Assembly (NCBI RefSeq): GCF_964355755.1
Contig: NC_092678.1
Coordinates: 891,922-955,921, forward strand
Direction of reading: 5' to 3'
From: Antedon mediterranea
Lineage: Eukaryota; Echinodermata; Crinoidea; Comatulida; Antedonidae
DNA length: 64,000 bases
Part shown: positions 33,758 through 45,103 of the stretch, piece by piece
Numbering within the stretch: the first letter of the stretch is position 1
Layout: the number at the start of each line of letters is the position of its first letter
The notes under the pieces: model-generated
What the model saw: the letters and a program-made list of their open reading frames with translations, nothing else
Told to the model about the DNA's origin: nothing
Databases searched by the model: none
Translations under genes and position numbers: made by a program

Positions 33758-36700
33758 ATGGAGAGTTATAAGCAACTATTTTTATACATTGGAGTGTTTA
33801 CTGCTGTTGTACTTTTTGCAACCGTTGACGCAACTTATTCTTCCAAGAAGTCAAGTAAGTATTAATGACAACATGCATTCTTTAGTCATAATAATTTGTT
33901 TAAAGAAAATCTAAGACTGTGATAAGGGGTCCTATGCCAGTGGGATGTGATAAGGGGTCCTATGCCAGTGTGATATAATGACAAACAATGCATGTTTGAC
34001 AAGGGGCATGTTTGACAAGGGGCACAGTTGACGAAAACTCTAACGAGAAAGTTCCGTTAAACGACGACAAGGACTATGTTCGATGATGGGTCTAGTTATA
34101 AACGAGAGGTCCAGTCGACACGAAGACTCTGTTCGACGAGAAGGTCCTGTTCGTCCGACGAGAACCTTGTCCGACGAGGGGGACTGTTCGACGATTGGGC
34201 TCAATCATTGGATCGGCATTATAGTGTCAACAACACCAATTAAATCAGTATATTATATAATGTCTCCACCAAGGTTGTTAGGTAAGCTGAATTTGTTGTA
34301 AACGAGGGGGGCGTGATGTTGGCTATTTTGACCAGCCTCAACATCTATAAATATCTTTAATCTTCTAGAAACATGTTTTGATGGAGCACGTAACGTGACA
34401 TATCGATGTGTCAACGGTCATTGTGACCCATTAGCGGCATTCTCAAGGTGTGAATGTGATCCGGGTTACTACGGAAAATCTTGTGATAAACACGACAAAT
34501 CATGTAAGTTATCGTCATTTATAGTCTTGCGACGCGAGTATCATTCGCTATTTTGCTGTGTGTTAGTTATTGCCTTATTTACATGCAGATTCTTAGATCA
34601 CTTCCACATCTTCCTAGCATGCAAAGCTGCAGAGTTTAAACACACTGCGTGCGTTTTATATGGTGTGCGCGCGCGCCTCCCAGTGCGTGTAAAAACTCGG
34701 GAGTTTTGCCATGCGATGTGAAATAGGCCATTATTAGAACGTAGAGAATGAAACAGTTTTTATTTTCGTATTTGATATAGTTTTGAGAGAGTCTATAATT
34801 GGTCTGATCATCCTGATCCCAGTGCTCATATGGATTATATTAAGAGTGTATAATCGTAAGTTGCCATTTTGATTACTAAGCTTTCGCGCATTGAACAACG
34901 TGTTATATCGTAGCCTATGGGCTTTAAAGTGACCCTGGCGTTTTTTTATATTTGCATTGCATTTGGCAGAAGGCTGGATTATAAATAAATGTAATCTGAA
35001 AAGTCAAATATGAACAACGCCTCAAGACAAAGTTGGTTGTCACTTTCATGAAAACTGTATTTAAATGAGACTATTTCAAAATAACATGAAAAGAGACACA
35101 ACAATTTAAAACGCGCGTTTAAATATTGATGAAATATTAAGGTACGCGGGCGTCAACTTTGTACGTAGTCACTGTGAATCACAGTGACTACGTGATGCAT
35201 TTAAAAATAAGTTGTACGATTAACAATGGTCGCACGTATCGATGAGTTTGTATTTTCTAATATAAGGGTTATTTAACTAATTCAAGTCACAACTAGAATG
35301 TGATCGTCTTAATTAGTATTGATACAAAACAAAATGAAGAGTCTTTATTTTAAAAGATAACATGCCTACGACCTTTCAATGAATGTTTAAGTAGCAAACA
35401 GGAAACGTGCAAATGCATTGCTTATTTATAATGATAATATGCCTGCAGGTTTACAACTTATATTACTTATTATTATAATATGAACTTGTCAAAATAATGT
35501 CAAATTGGTACATTATTTTCAAGTCCTTAACGATACAAACAATTTGCTTTAAAAGAAAGCCAATAAGTTAAGGTGAATTTGTTATTAACACGACAAAAAG
35601 GGCACTGTAGGCCTACTATCACAAGCGATTCATCAAGTCGCGACGATTGAGCAAATTACTTGCGCTGCGCTTATTATATTGCGTTGCGTAGTGGAATGGA
35701 AAACGGGTGGGGCATGCACATTTATTGTAAGGGCATTTGCGCGCATAGTAGGTAGCGTTGCGTCGCTAGTGGGAACTACGCTTTAACAAGTTTTATTCGC
35801 GGCGCTCGTTTTATTTCACGTGTGTTGTTAAATGTTTCTATTATTTTTGTATGGTTATTTTAAGGAGTCTTTGTTTCCTTAACACGATGAATCATCAGAT
35901 TATTGCTTTATATAACAATTATTCACTCACTCAGTCCATCATAATAAACATCTGCTTTGTACAAAGTCATTGTATTTATCCTTTTAATCTCATCAATGCT
36001 ATAATAATAATATATGTACATTGCAAATTAAGGTAGATGTAATATTTCACTAGTCTCCTTGATATATCATTGTACGTGGAATAGAAACCCAAAGGTAGTA
36101 GGCCTAAGGTGGGGGGGGGGGGGGGGGAGGGCACCGCCAAGTTCCGTTTACCACTATTAAGGTGGGGGTATCGGGACACCGCCCAGTTCCGTTTACCACT
36201 ATTAAGGTGGGGGTATCGGGACACCGCCCAGTTCCGTTTACCACTATTAAGGTGGGGGTATCGGGGCACCGCCCAGTTCCGTTTACCACTATTAAGGTGG
36301 GGGTATCGGGACACCGCCCAGTTCCGTTTACCACTATTTCTTGTCAAATTAATCGAATCGAATCCCGTCCCAGATTTTGATTTGATGAGTTAGAAGACAT
36401 TATTTTATAAATTACTAATTAAAATTTTTTTATTTTATAATTTTAGGAAAGCATAGAATTTCCCGCAACAGTTTAATACGTAAGCGACAACGTCCTAGAA
36501 GTACAAGACGTTCGGTCGAAGACGGTCATCGTAGGGACAACGACGACGGCAACAGCCAACCCGTCGACGGCGGCGACAACCCTCCGAACTACACGGAAGC
36601 AGTAAATAGCCCGGATGGTACATTATCACAACACCCGTACCCATTATTTATGATGTCATCGACGACGCAAACAGACACATTTATTTTACCAAGTTATGAT

Positions 36701-36760
36701 GACGTATTGAAAGAGAAAGAACAACATGAAGGAGGAGGAGGAGGAGAAACGACGAAATAG
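33758..36760 (+). CDS. Single-EGF transmembrane protein with PPxY/LPxY tail (paralogue B)
   Basis: Family not recognised. Four exons: 33758-33854, 34369-34503, 34781-34855, 36447-36760; all introns phase 1, total 206 aa. Exon 1 is a clear signal peptide (LFLYIGVFTAVVLFATVDA). Exon 2 is one EGF module with six cysteines, ending CDPGYYGKSC. Exon 3 is one membrane span (IIGLIILIPVLIWIILRVY). Exon 4 starts strongly basic (RKRQRPRSTRRS), as expected for the cytoplasmic side, then carries NPPNYTEA and LPSYDDVL and ends in a Glu/Gly-rich tip. A PPxY followed by an LPSY motif is the arrangement known from Drosophila Commissureless and vertebrate PRRG4, which recruit Nedd4-type ligases; those lack an EGF module. 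The same exon plan as the gene at 24849 shows common origin. Intron 1 has local repeats (33915-34200) and intron 3 has a P1 MITE and a 45-bp array. A sorting-adaptor function is inference. Confidence 0.85.
35610..35786 (-). mobile_element. P1-family MITE, rearranged
   Basis: Inner parts (ATCACAAGCGATTCATC, TTGCGCTGCGCTTATT) and the right end GCGTTGCGTCGCTAGTGGGA are present, with about 60 bp inserted between the two right-arm segments. It is in intron 3 of EGF gene B. Confidence 0.6.
36105..36340. repeat. 45-bp tandem repeat, ~4-5 copies, preceded by a G tract
   Basis: The unit contains GTTCCGTTTACCACTATTAA and GGTGGGGGTATCGGGACACC. A run of more than 15 G residues (36111-36127) precedes the array. 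It sits about 110 bp upstream of the last exon of EGF gene B. Confidence 0.93.
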
Positions 36761-36775
36761 TTTATTGGCCACAAT

Positions 36776-36935
36776 GCGTGGTTGCCACTAGAGACGCAAC
36801 GTATGGACGTACGCGCAGCGCAAGCGAGTTGGCCAATGACAAGCAACTGTTCGAATAACCCATCGCTTGTAATTGGTCAAATCACTTGCGTTGTGTTACG
36901 TCCTTGCGTTGCGTCGCTAGTGGCAACCGAGCTTT
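36776..36935 (+). mobile_element. P1-family palindromic MITE in the 3'UTR of EGF gene B
   Basis: The ends GCGTGGTTGCCACTAG and CTAGTGGCAACCGAGC are complementary and both carry the same compensating change (TTGCC/GGCAA instead of TTCCC/GGGAA). It begins 16 bp after the stop codon of gene B and ends before the candidate AATAAA at 36995, so it is probably transcribed. Confidence 0.9.
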
Positions 36936-36994
36936 AAGACTATGGTAAAATGTAGTAACAAAGAATGTGTGTTGTCATTGTTAAATTAATCGCA

Positions 36995-37000
36995 AATAAA
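36995..37000 (+). terminator. Candidate polyadenylation signal AATAAA of EGF gene B
   Basis: First AATAAA downstream of the stop at 36760, in the context CGCAAATAAAGC. Confidence 0.4.
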
Positions 37001-37088
37001 GCAATAAGGGAACGATTTCTGGATTATATAATTTTATAATATCAAAGCATTCAAATATTACAATTGGACGTTCAGGGATTTACTCGTT

Positions 37089-37260
37089 AAAGCGTGGTTC
37101 CCACTAGCGACGCAACGCAAGGACGTAACGCAACGACCAATCACAAGTGATGGCTTATTCGCTTGTGATTGCTAACTGTCTATAACTTCGCTTGTCATTG
37201 GTTAAAACGCTTGCGTTGCGTTTACGTCCTTGCGTTACGTTCTAGTGGGAACCAAGCTTT
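37089..37260 (+). mobile_element. P1-family palindromic MITE, complete, near-identical to copy at 61603
   Basis: AAAGCGTGGTTCCCACTAGC to CTAGTGGGAACCAAGCTTT. It shares with the copy at 61603-61783 an unusual centre (TGTCTATAACTTCGCTTGTC), so these two form a young subgroup. Confidence 0.92.
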
Positions 37261-38344
37261 ATAGATAGTCACCGAAAACAACACTATGTCATATATATCG
37301 GAAGAGAAAGAAAGATACACGGACAGAATACATTAATCATTGTAATATACGCAAGGAAATAATAAAACGAAACGAACGCTTATTATTGATTGTTTTTGTG
37401 TGTTCTATCTCATGGTATATGTGAATTCCCTATAATAGGAATGATTATTTTAAGAGTAGGCCTACTACAAAACTTTATATTATAATATAAATTATAATGT
37501 TCTGCCGTACTATTAAAATAATTTTAATTTTATCTCCTAAATTATTTTCAATCAACTGTTGACATCACACTACATATTATATATTTATTTATATATATCT
37601 CTATAAAAAATATTTGGTTGTATCGTAATTCTAACTGTTGTCTACATATTTTTTGATATTAGTAACACATTCGAAGTTACGTATATATATAATAGACAAA
37701 AACGCCACCATCTTCATGCCCTTAAAATAATCACTATAATTAAATAAACGGATGAACAAATATTACATAGGCCTACAAGATTATTAAATATTAACAAATA
37801 AAACGCTGCGGTTTTATTATCACTAACTATTATACCGCCCTCTATCGGTTTATTTTGAACTGTGCCCATCCATGCATTACTTCCGCGATGATGTAACGTT
37901 TATTTACAACACGGTAGATACAATCAACAGAGAATTGCACAACGGTTGAGAAATACATAACATATAAAAATGATCGAAATAACTTCAGCAACAGCCAAAT
38001 CATTTTACACACACACATACTATACACAGAGAAGAACCCACCGACAACTGTAAGTATTTCTATTGAGCTATAAATATTATGAAACTGACTGAAACTACTT
38101 AATATAATATTAATAATAAAGGCTAGGCTGCAGTAGTGTTGTGTAGACAAGGCACAGTGTTTTAGGAATATAAATTGTCTATACTAGCTCTAGAAGAAAA
38201 CAACTTTAGCTTTAGAAACTATAAGAATAAGAAAGGAAACTACAGCAATGTCGGTTTATACAGATAGATAGCAATTTCAGGTATTAAACGAAAAACTAAA
38301 TATTTTACATTTCCATAGAAAAGTAAACAAAAACTATTATTATC
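37261..38344. other. Intergenic region upstream of the RBR gene
   Basis: AT-rich, with AATAATAAAACG near 37360 and scattered TAGGCCTAC octamers. No supported exon. The RBR promoter and 5'UTR should lie near the right end; no TATA box stands out. Confidence 0.55.
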
Positions 38345-41300
38345 ATGGGGCAAAAACGTCAAAAATTTGGCCGTACAACCGGAGCAACGTTGAGACGACA
38401 TCGTGGAGCATTCTTCTACAATTACCATGATTCAGAGGTTGGTCTGATACAAAAGCAAGTAGAATATAACAACAATGTAATTGAGTACGCAGAAAAAGAA
38501 GAGATATTGACAGAATTTGAAGAACAATTTGAAGATGGAGGATTAGAAGTTGGAAACCGTCCTGGCCGAGGTAAATTAATTTACTTGTTTACTTACAGCA
38601 GAATAAAATCACATTAATACATATCCACCTATTCAACAACAATACTTCTGTATCTGTAACAGTTGTATTTATTTTGCAGTCTCAGACATGTTTTCTGTTT
38701 TATAAAGCTCGGTCTACACTATCAAACTTTATGTGATGTGCACATATCTATACATGATGATGTCATTTCACTACCATATTTGGGAATATCACACTTCTTT
38801 GTCAAACTAGTTTGATAGTGCAGACAGAGCTTTAAAACACATTACTTGTAACGTTTGTTCTTTCTTTTCAGATCACACAATTCCCTACTCCCTTAATAAA
38901 CACAAGCGCTGGCAGTTACCAAACCTTTTAAAGGAAAATATTAAATTTGATAGTTCGCACGAGACAAACAAATTTGAAGTAGTTTTAGTTGAAAACAGCG
39001 TGGGCTATTTTGGTAAATACCGAACAGATTGCATTGGGATCCATAAAAGTAAAGGAGAAATTCACTCAAAGACGCCACGCAAGAGGTACGCCCTCGCACG
39101 TAACCTATTAGAAGCGGAGGAAAACGCAAAAGTATCAAACGCTAAAAGAAATAGCGGAAATCGCAAGAAACGTACGATTAATCAAGTTGAGGAGGTTGAA
39201 ATGCCAAAACCACTTCCACGTCTAAAGTACGAAATCTCTTATGAACGATCAAGAGACCAATTTCCAAACTTTAAAACTAGAGATTACAACCGACATTGCA
39301 GAGGTAAATAAAATATTAATTTTTGAGTGAAATTTATCATTTCTTTTGCTGGTTTCACAACACATTATTTAGTTTATTCTGTTTTTGTATATACTTTTTA
39401 AATATTTATTATATTGTTTGGGACCCATGGTTTCCTTTTGGGCTGTCAAATTTTTAATAAATAAATGTTTTAGGTTATTCATATATGTAATTATTTTCTC
39501 ATTTATTTTCTTTTTAGATATAGGAAAAGTAGAAGTTAGAGACACCTGTAAGAAAACTCAAAACACGTTTTTCAACTCAGAAAAAATGGCAGCAGAAGAC
39601 GCCCCTGAATATTGCGATCACTTTGACACTGATGACGGTTACCTAGGTGATGAAGAAAGCATGATCTATGTGCGAGATTCAGAATCACAAGCACCATCTT
39701 TAGGAGACTTTATTAATATTCTTAAAAAACCAACAAAATCACAAAAATCAGTCAAATTAAAAAAAGATTTGAAATGTGAGGAAAGGAAAAATACAAGAAA
39801 AGATAGAAAATACTTCATAACTCCACCAGCTACACCTACTACTACCACAAATACTGAGGCACATGCACCTGATGAAGTGGTAACCAATACGGTAGCCAAC
39901 AGCGTTCCAACAATCTCACCAACAAGATCAATACTCATCCAGAAGCCTTGCACTACATCTGAAAACTTGACTCAATCATTCGGAAATGACTACATAGAGG
40001 GCGCTAGTACACCACGAAAGTTTATAATTGACGTGACATCACATCTTCTTGAGATCCTTAAAGAACGAAGAATGGAGAAATCTTGCAAGGAAATCAAGAA
40101 AATGGGGAAAAGAATCTTTGTCATTTTTTCTAACGATACAGAGGGGTTCACAAATTATTCATGGGCCGAGAACGAAGAGTCGTCTATTGAAGAAGTCGAA
40201 GAATTTAGGTTGGTCATTTTATTTGTTTAAATTCTAAATCAACAGTGGACGAGGTCTACATGACACAAATCCTAATATTACAACAGTATAAAATATGTTT
40301 AACATCAAATGTTTAATTATCACAGAGTTCGCTTGTTTGGGTTGAACACCACCGCCGATGAATTACTGATGAGTAACTTGCTGCAGAAAGACAACAGAAG
40401 CTTCTCTGTTACAGACATCATTGCCGTAGTCAAGGAGATTATGAAGCAGTTGCCAGAAAACTTGTAAGTACATTTCATCCTGCATTTCCTATTCTGTCAC
40501 GTTTACACAATGTTCTGTTGAACTATAAATGTACTTGATGTTGTTTTTTGCAGGATTTACACGGACGTCAAAACGTTGAATAATCCTCTGTCGCATCTTT
40601 CCTTCAAATCACTTCAAACCCATCTACAACAAGTGTCAGAGGTTATAAGCCCAAATGACCTGTATCAGAGACATGCTAAAACAGTACCACCAAAGGTAAG
40701 TTTACAATCTAAAATACTTTCATTACTGTATGCTATGTTTCTGAGAGTAGGCTCATACATAACTTTCGTTTTGATATTTGGGAATCTACAAAGAGTTTTT
40801 TGTTCCTTAGATTACGACAGAAATTGTGCAGCAACCAGACACATGTGGAATCTGCTATGCTGATCTGCTGCCCTCTAATGGTGGAGTATCCGCAAGTGCT
40901 TTGAACTCGTGTCAGCATTGGTTTTGCGAAGAATGCTGGAGATGCCACATTCGAACAAGAATTGGACGAGGTGATTGCACCATCCTGTGTCCAGTAAGTC
41001 ATAAAATGAATTGGACGAGGTGATTGCACCATCCTGTGTCCAGTAAGTCATAAAATGAATTGGACGAGGTGATTGCACCATCCTGTGTCCAGTAAGTCAT
41101 AAAATGGAATTAATATTTTATGACACAAGTTGACAGTGAGAACCATTCTTTTCATACATGACCTGATTTGAACCCATGACTCTCGGATTGTAAAATAAGC
41201 ACTAATCTATATGACCCCAATTAGAACCATCTATTACTATTTCTTTCAAACTGTAGGAATACAAATGTGACGTTATCGTTGCCACGCCAACATTAATGTC

Positions 41301-43822
41301 ATTTACAACAACTGAACAATTCCAAAACCACACTACTCACAAGGAAATCAGAATGGTGGAAAGTGATCCAACATGGATTTGGTGTCCAGAACCGAATTGC
41401 GGTTACGTAGGGCGAGTGCAGCTGAGCAGAGACATGGAACAAGGGTTTGTTCCTTGCGAGTGCGGAAAATCTTGGTGTTTAGAATGTAAAGGCGACGTAC
41501 ATTGGCCAGCACTCTGTAAACAAGCTCACGAGTATGTCAGGACAATTAAAAAAATGGGTCAGTTTAAAACTAGTATTATTTCTAGTAAATTAATTCTACT
41601 GTATCATTCATTCATCTTTTTGCCCGAAAGCTCTGCTAACTTTTCTGGCTGGTTACTTTATCGTTTTGATTTTTTTTTTTTTTTTTTGTATCTCCATTGA
41701 GATCCAGCCACTGATACCCACAGCATTGTCAATTGTTCCAGTAATTTGCCTTTGGATTTATATATATATATAGATATATAAAAAAAAACCTACACCACAT
41801 AGTCATGTTGTTAGAACAAATGTTAGTCATTTACTATATGAGTGACAAAACAATTGAAAGATAGCATATTGTCATTTTCTATATGAGTGACAAAACAATT
41901 GAAAGATAGCATATTGTCTGTAACCTCCGTCAGACACCAGAAAAAAACAACCTACAATCCTTATATTTCAGAATAAATACAAATTTAAGAACAATACTGT
42001 TATTTTCATTGCATAAATATTTTACATATTGTAATTTTTCAGAGTCAGACAAGCGAGAACACAGAATCTCCTCTGTACAAGTTAAACGGTGTCCACACTG
42101 TAAACGAGCTATGGAGAAGAACGGTGGATGTCCTAATATGGTGTGTGTTTGTGGCAAGAGCTTCTGCTGGGTTTGTTTAAGGCCTCACTACTATTCACCA
42201 TCCTGCAACCAAGCAGCTAAAACTCATGAAGTGAGTCTTATTCAGATATTTAGTTTCATTTAATTACGATATAGGACAATGGTTTGATTTCCGTGATTCA
42301 ACTGGTAGAGAATACCGGGATGCAACCCTCTACCCTTCTCTTTTTTTAATTATGCACATTTGACAGTATAAATAAACTGTTTATAGGCCAAATGACTTGT
42401 TCAAGTAGTCGAGAGTAAAAGTTAATAAGAGTGTTGACGTTCATATTTTGCAGGTCGTTGAACTGTACCCAGTAGCCCTTGGCGTTACTAAGGATGAGAT
42501 TCTCACCAAAGCTACAGATTTCAGGAAGTTGTCAACCAAATCAATATTCACTAAAATTGAGAGAGGCGTCATTCGATTACTTACTAAAATGGTAATTATT
42601 CTTTGATGTGTGGTCGCCATAAAACAAGGATGATGCAACGCAAGCAAGTTGACCAATGACAAGCAACAGTTTGAATAATCCACCGCTTGTGATTGGTCAA
42701 ACCGTTTGCATTGCATTACATTCTGCCATTGTGTCTCCAGTGGAAACAAAGTATTAGGAATAAGATTAGTTATAAAATTTTGTATTTTTTTTTTTTCAAA
42801 GCATACAAAAGAAATCCGACAGAACTCCGACAAACCCACAATTGCCATCAAAAGTACTTCAACATCTGGTGAGATGAGGACATGCAGTTGGTGCAGCAAT
42901 GAAGAACATGACAAGATCCACAAAGAGGTGGTGACCATAGCACAAGAAATGGCAGAGTTCTATACAGAGGTATGTCTTTGATGAAGAAACAGAAAAAGTA
43001 CAGTATAGTACACAATGCATCACACAAGTTTAATATAAATATTCACAACTATGAACACATTTGCCGGCATACGTTGCAAACATGGCATTGTGAACATTCT
43101 CAGAGTAGTTGTAATTTATGATTTTTTCATACTGTTCTACAACCATAACATAGAGTGATCTTACATTTTAATTATTCTGCTTTTCAGACATATCATTTGT
43201 TGGAGTGGACATTCGTTTTTCTAGCTTTTATACCAACCAACAAAATATTGAGGGCGGTATCTAACAATGTTGCGCAACTTATCTTTATTCTCGAGATGAC
43301 GGATGAGGTTCGTACTTGATTCAATATTTGGTTTTATTAGGATGGCATAATTCAAATTGGATCAAACCTAAAAAGCTTGTCAACCAGGTTTGGTTTTTGG
43401 CAATAAATGTCAACAGGGGGAGGGGCATGATATTACAAGGTCGTACTAAGAGGTTAAAAAAGACGATGCATAGATGCTTTAGATATAATTATTAATATAA
43501 AATATGATGATCTGTGCTGGGGAATTGGGGTGGGTAGTGAAAATTAAAAATTTCAGACGAGGCACTTGCCTCATGCTGGCTGCGGACGTGCATTATTTAG
43601 TAAAAATAAGTTAATACATTTTTATTTAATTATTTCTAGATTATTACAAAACAGAGAGGTACTTCTGAGATGGAAACCAAGACAAAATTCAAGAAAATGT
43701 TGCAAAACGGCAAGAAATGTCGCCGATTGTTATATGAAACTATAAGCTGTAAAAGAAAGGAAGAACAATTACTAAATAGTGAAAGCATAAAAACTAAACA
43801 ATGGAAAACAAAAACAGTCTAG
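38345..43822 (+). CDS. RBR (RING-IBR-RING) E3 ubiquitin ligase, Ariadne type
   Basis: Twelve exons: 38345-38570, 38872-39303, 39518-40208, 40326-40463, 40554-40695, 40811-40993, 41257-41557, 42043-42230, 42454-42591, 42802-42969, 43188-43307, 43640-43822; phases agree and give 969 aa. Residues 1-540 are charged and Lys-rich, with a Thr/Pro-rich stretch; I recognise no domain there. RING1 begins CGICYADLL (~555) and contains LNSCQHWFCEECW. The IBR has WCPEPNCGYVG and CECGKSWCLECK (~640-690). RING2 runs RCPHCKRAMEKNGGCPNMVC to FCWVC (~720-750); Cys734 in GGCPNM aligns with the catalytic cysteine of HHARI. Helices after RING2 (LLEWTFVFLAFIP region) resemble the Ariadne domain. RBR ligases pass ubiquitin through that cysteine to substrate. 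The N-terminal half is unlike ARIH1/2 or ANKIB1 as I know them, so no symbol is given. Exon 6 ends in a triplicated donor. Confidence 0.9.
38704..38833 (+). mobile_element. P2-family MITE in RBR intron 1
   Basis: The left AAGCTCGGTCTACACTATCA and right GATAGTGCAGACAGAGCTTT are complementary. The core contains ATACATGATGATGTCATTTC. Confidence 0.88.
40960..41106 (+). repeat. 49-bp tandem triplication of RBR exon 6 end with its splice donor
   Basis: AATTGGACGAGGTGATTGCA plus CCATCCTGTGTCCAGTAAGT recurs at 40960, 41009 and 41058. The first copy is coding (end of RING1); the others give equivalent CCA/GTAAGT donors at 41043 and 41092. A 49-bp extension breaks the frame, and in-frame readthrough meets TGA at 41021-41023. 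Confidence 0.93.
41155..41225 (-). mobile_element. tRNA-derived SINE-like fragment
   Basis: On the minus strand TTTTACAATCCGAGAGTCAT is followed by the B-box-like GGGTTCAAATC. The block aligns with the tRNA-like element at 10740-10870. It lies in RBR intron 6. Confidence 0.45.
41637..41762 (-). mobile_element. P5 dispersed repeat, inverted copy
   Basis: Reverse complement of 31393-31522, including TCCAGCCACTGATACCCACA and GTAATTTGCCTTTGGATTTA; an AT tract follows at 41763-41780. It is in RBR intron 7. Confidence 0.75.
41823..41922. repeat. Two-copy tandem repeat in RBR intron 7
   Basis: CTATATGAGTGACAAAACAA and TTGAAAGATAGCATATTGTC occur twice in succession about 45 bp apart. Confidence 0.85.
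42608..42755 (+). mobile_element. P1-family MITE, diverged, in RBR intron 9
   Basis: The left arm is reduced (GTGGTCGCCATAAAACAAGG). The inner parts GTTGACCAATGACAAGCAAC and TGTGATTGGTCAAACCGTTT are intact, and the right end GTCTCCAGTGGAAACAAAG is worn. Confidence 0.75.
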
Positions 43823-45103
43823 CAATATTATTATTATTTAAATATATAGAGGTATTTATGAGATGGGAACAAAGACAAAATTCAACAAACTTTAGCAAGA
43901 AATGTCATTCAATGAAGGACATGCCAAGAAAATGACTGATACCAGCAGATAACAAGGCCAACAGCCATAAGTCGCGTGCTAAAACGCATAGTGATACCGG
44001 ACCGACAGACCGACCGACCGACATAGTGAACTATAGAGTCGCGTCCACGCGACTAAAAACTAAAGTCTCGTAATATTATTTACAAGATAGATTATTTAAA
44101 AAAGGTCACAGGTATTTCTGAGATGGAAACCAAGACAAAAGTGTTAATATTAATTAGATATTTAAGCGCCAGTATAAGGGATTACATGGATGGATGGCAT
44201 TCTATTACACACTGGCAAAATCATTCCTGAATAGAACAAAATTTATTTCATTATTATTTGGAAAATAAATGGAAACCAAATAAAAACATACAGTATAAAT
44301 GTTCTACTACAGTATATATTTATTTGATTATAATTTAATACGGGTATTCAATTCTTTGTGCACAGGAAATAATACAGAAACCAAAAGGGAGAATATAAAC
44401 ATGCAGAGACATTATAATGCACTTTATGTACAGAAAGAGAAAAAGAAACAAAGCAGCTATATCTACAGCAGCAGGCCTTGTCTTTTAACACACTCCTAAA
44501 CTGCCCTTGAGGAGTGCGATTTACAACACGTTTAAATTTGGTAAACTTATACACACCAACATACAAACAGCACACCTGAATGTATTGAGGAGTGCAATTT
44601 GTAGCACACCAATGATTTTCAAAGGACAAGGCCTGTAACTAACCTAATAATTCACCTTACTTCTTATAGAGCAGGGTGTGTATATATTTTTATCAGTAGC
44701 ACACACTACGTAGTGGAACAAAATAAAACAAATGAATTAATATAATGAAAGAAAATACAGTATAAAAACACACACATAACTAAAAAAGAGCTTTGGAATA
44801 ATTGTTGTAAAAACGTTTTTTTTTTAATTTTATTTTTTGAAAATACTTTTTAATTCTATTCATAGAATAATTTGTTGTTTGAATAATATTGCCAAACAGT
44901 TAAAACTACTGTATCTAAATCATACCCTTCTGTCAACAAATGAATAGGTAAATAAGATATGCTTTGGTTTGCTATATGGAAACCTCAAGGGTCACCACCA
45001 AGTATCTGGCCGTAATATTACAATACATTTTTATACTATAATATAGCATATTTAAATAATATTAAGGAGTTTTCATCAGAACAAATAAAAAATAATGGTA
45101 AAG
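43823..45103. repeat. 3' flank of RBR gene with degenerate copies of its last exon
   Basis: Sequence from the start of exon 12 (GAGATGGAAACCAAGACAAA) recurs as diverged copies near 43860-43910 and 44110-44140. A tract at 43975-44060 pairs GTCGCGTGC with CACGCGAC around a (GACC)n run. The remainder, to 45103, is AT-rich with no gene seen. Confidence 0.65.
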
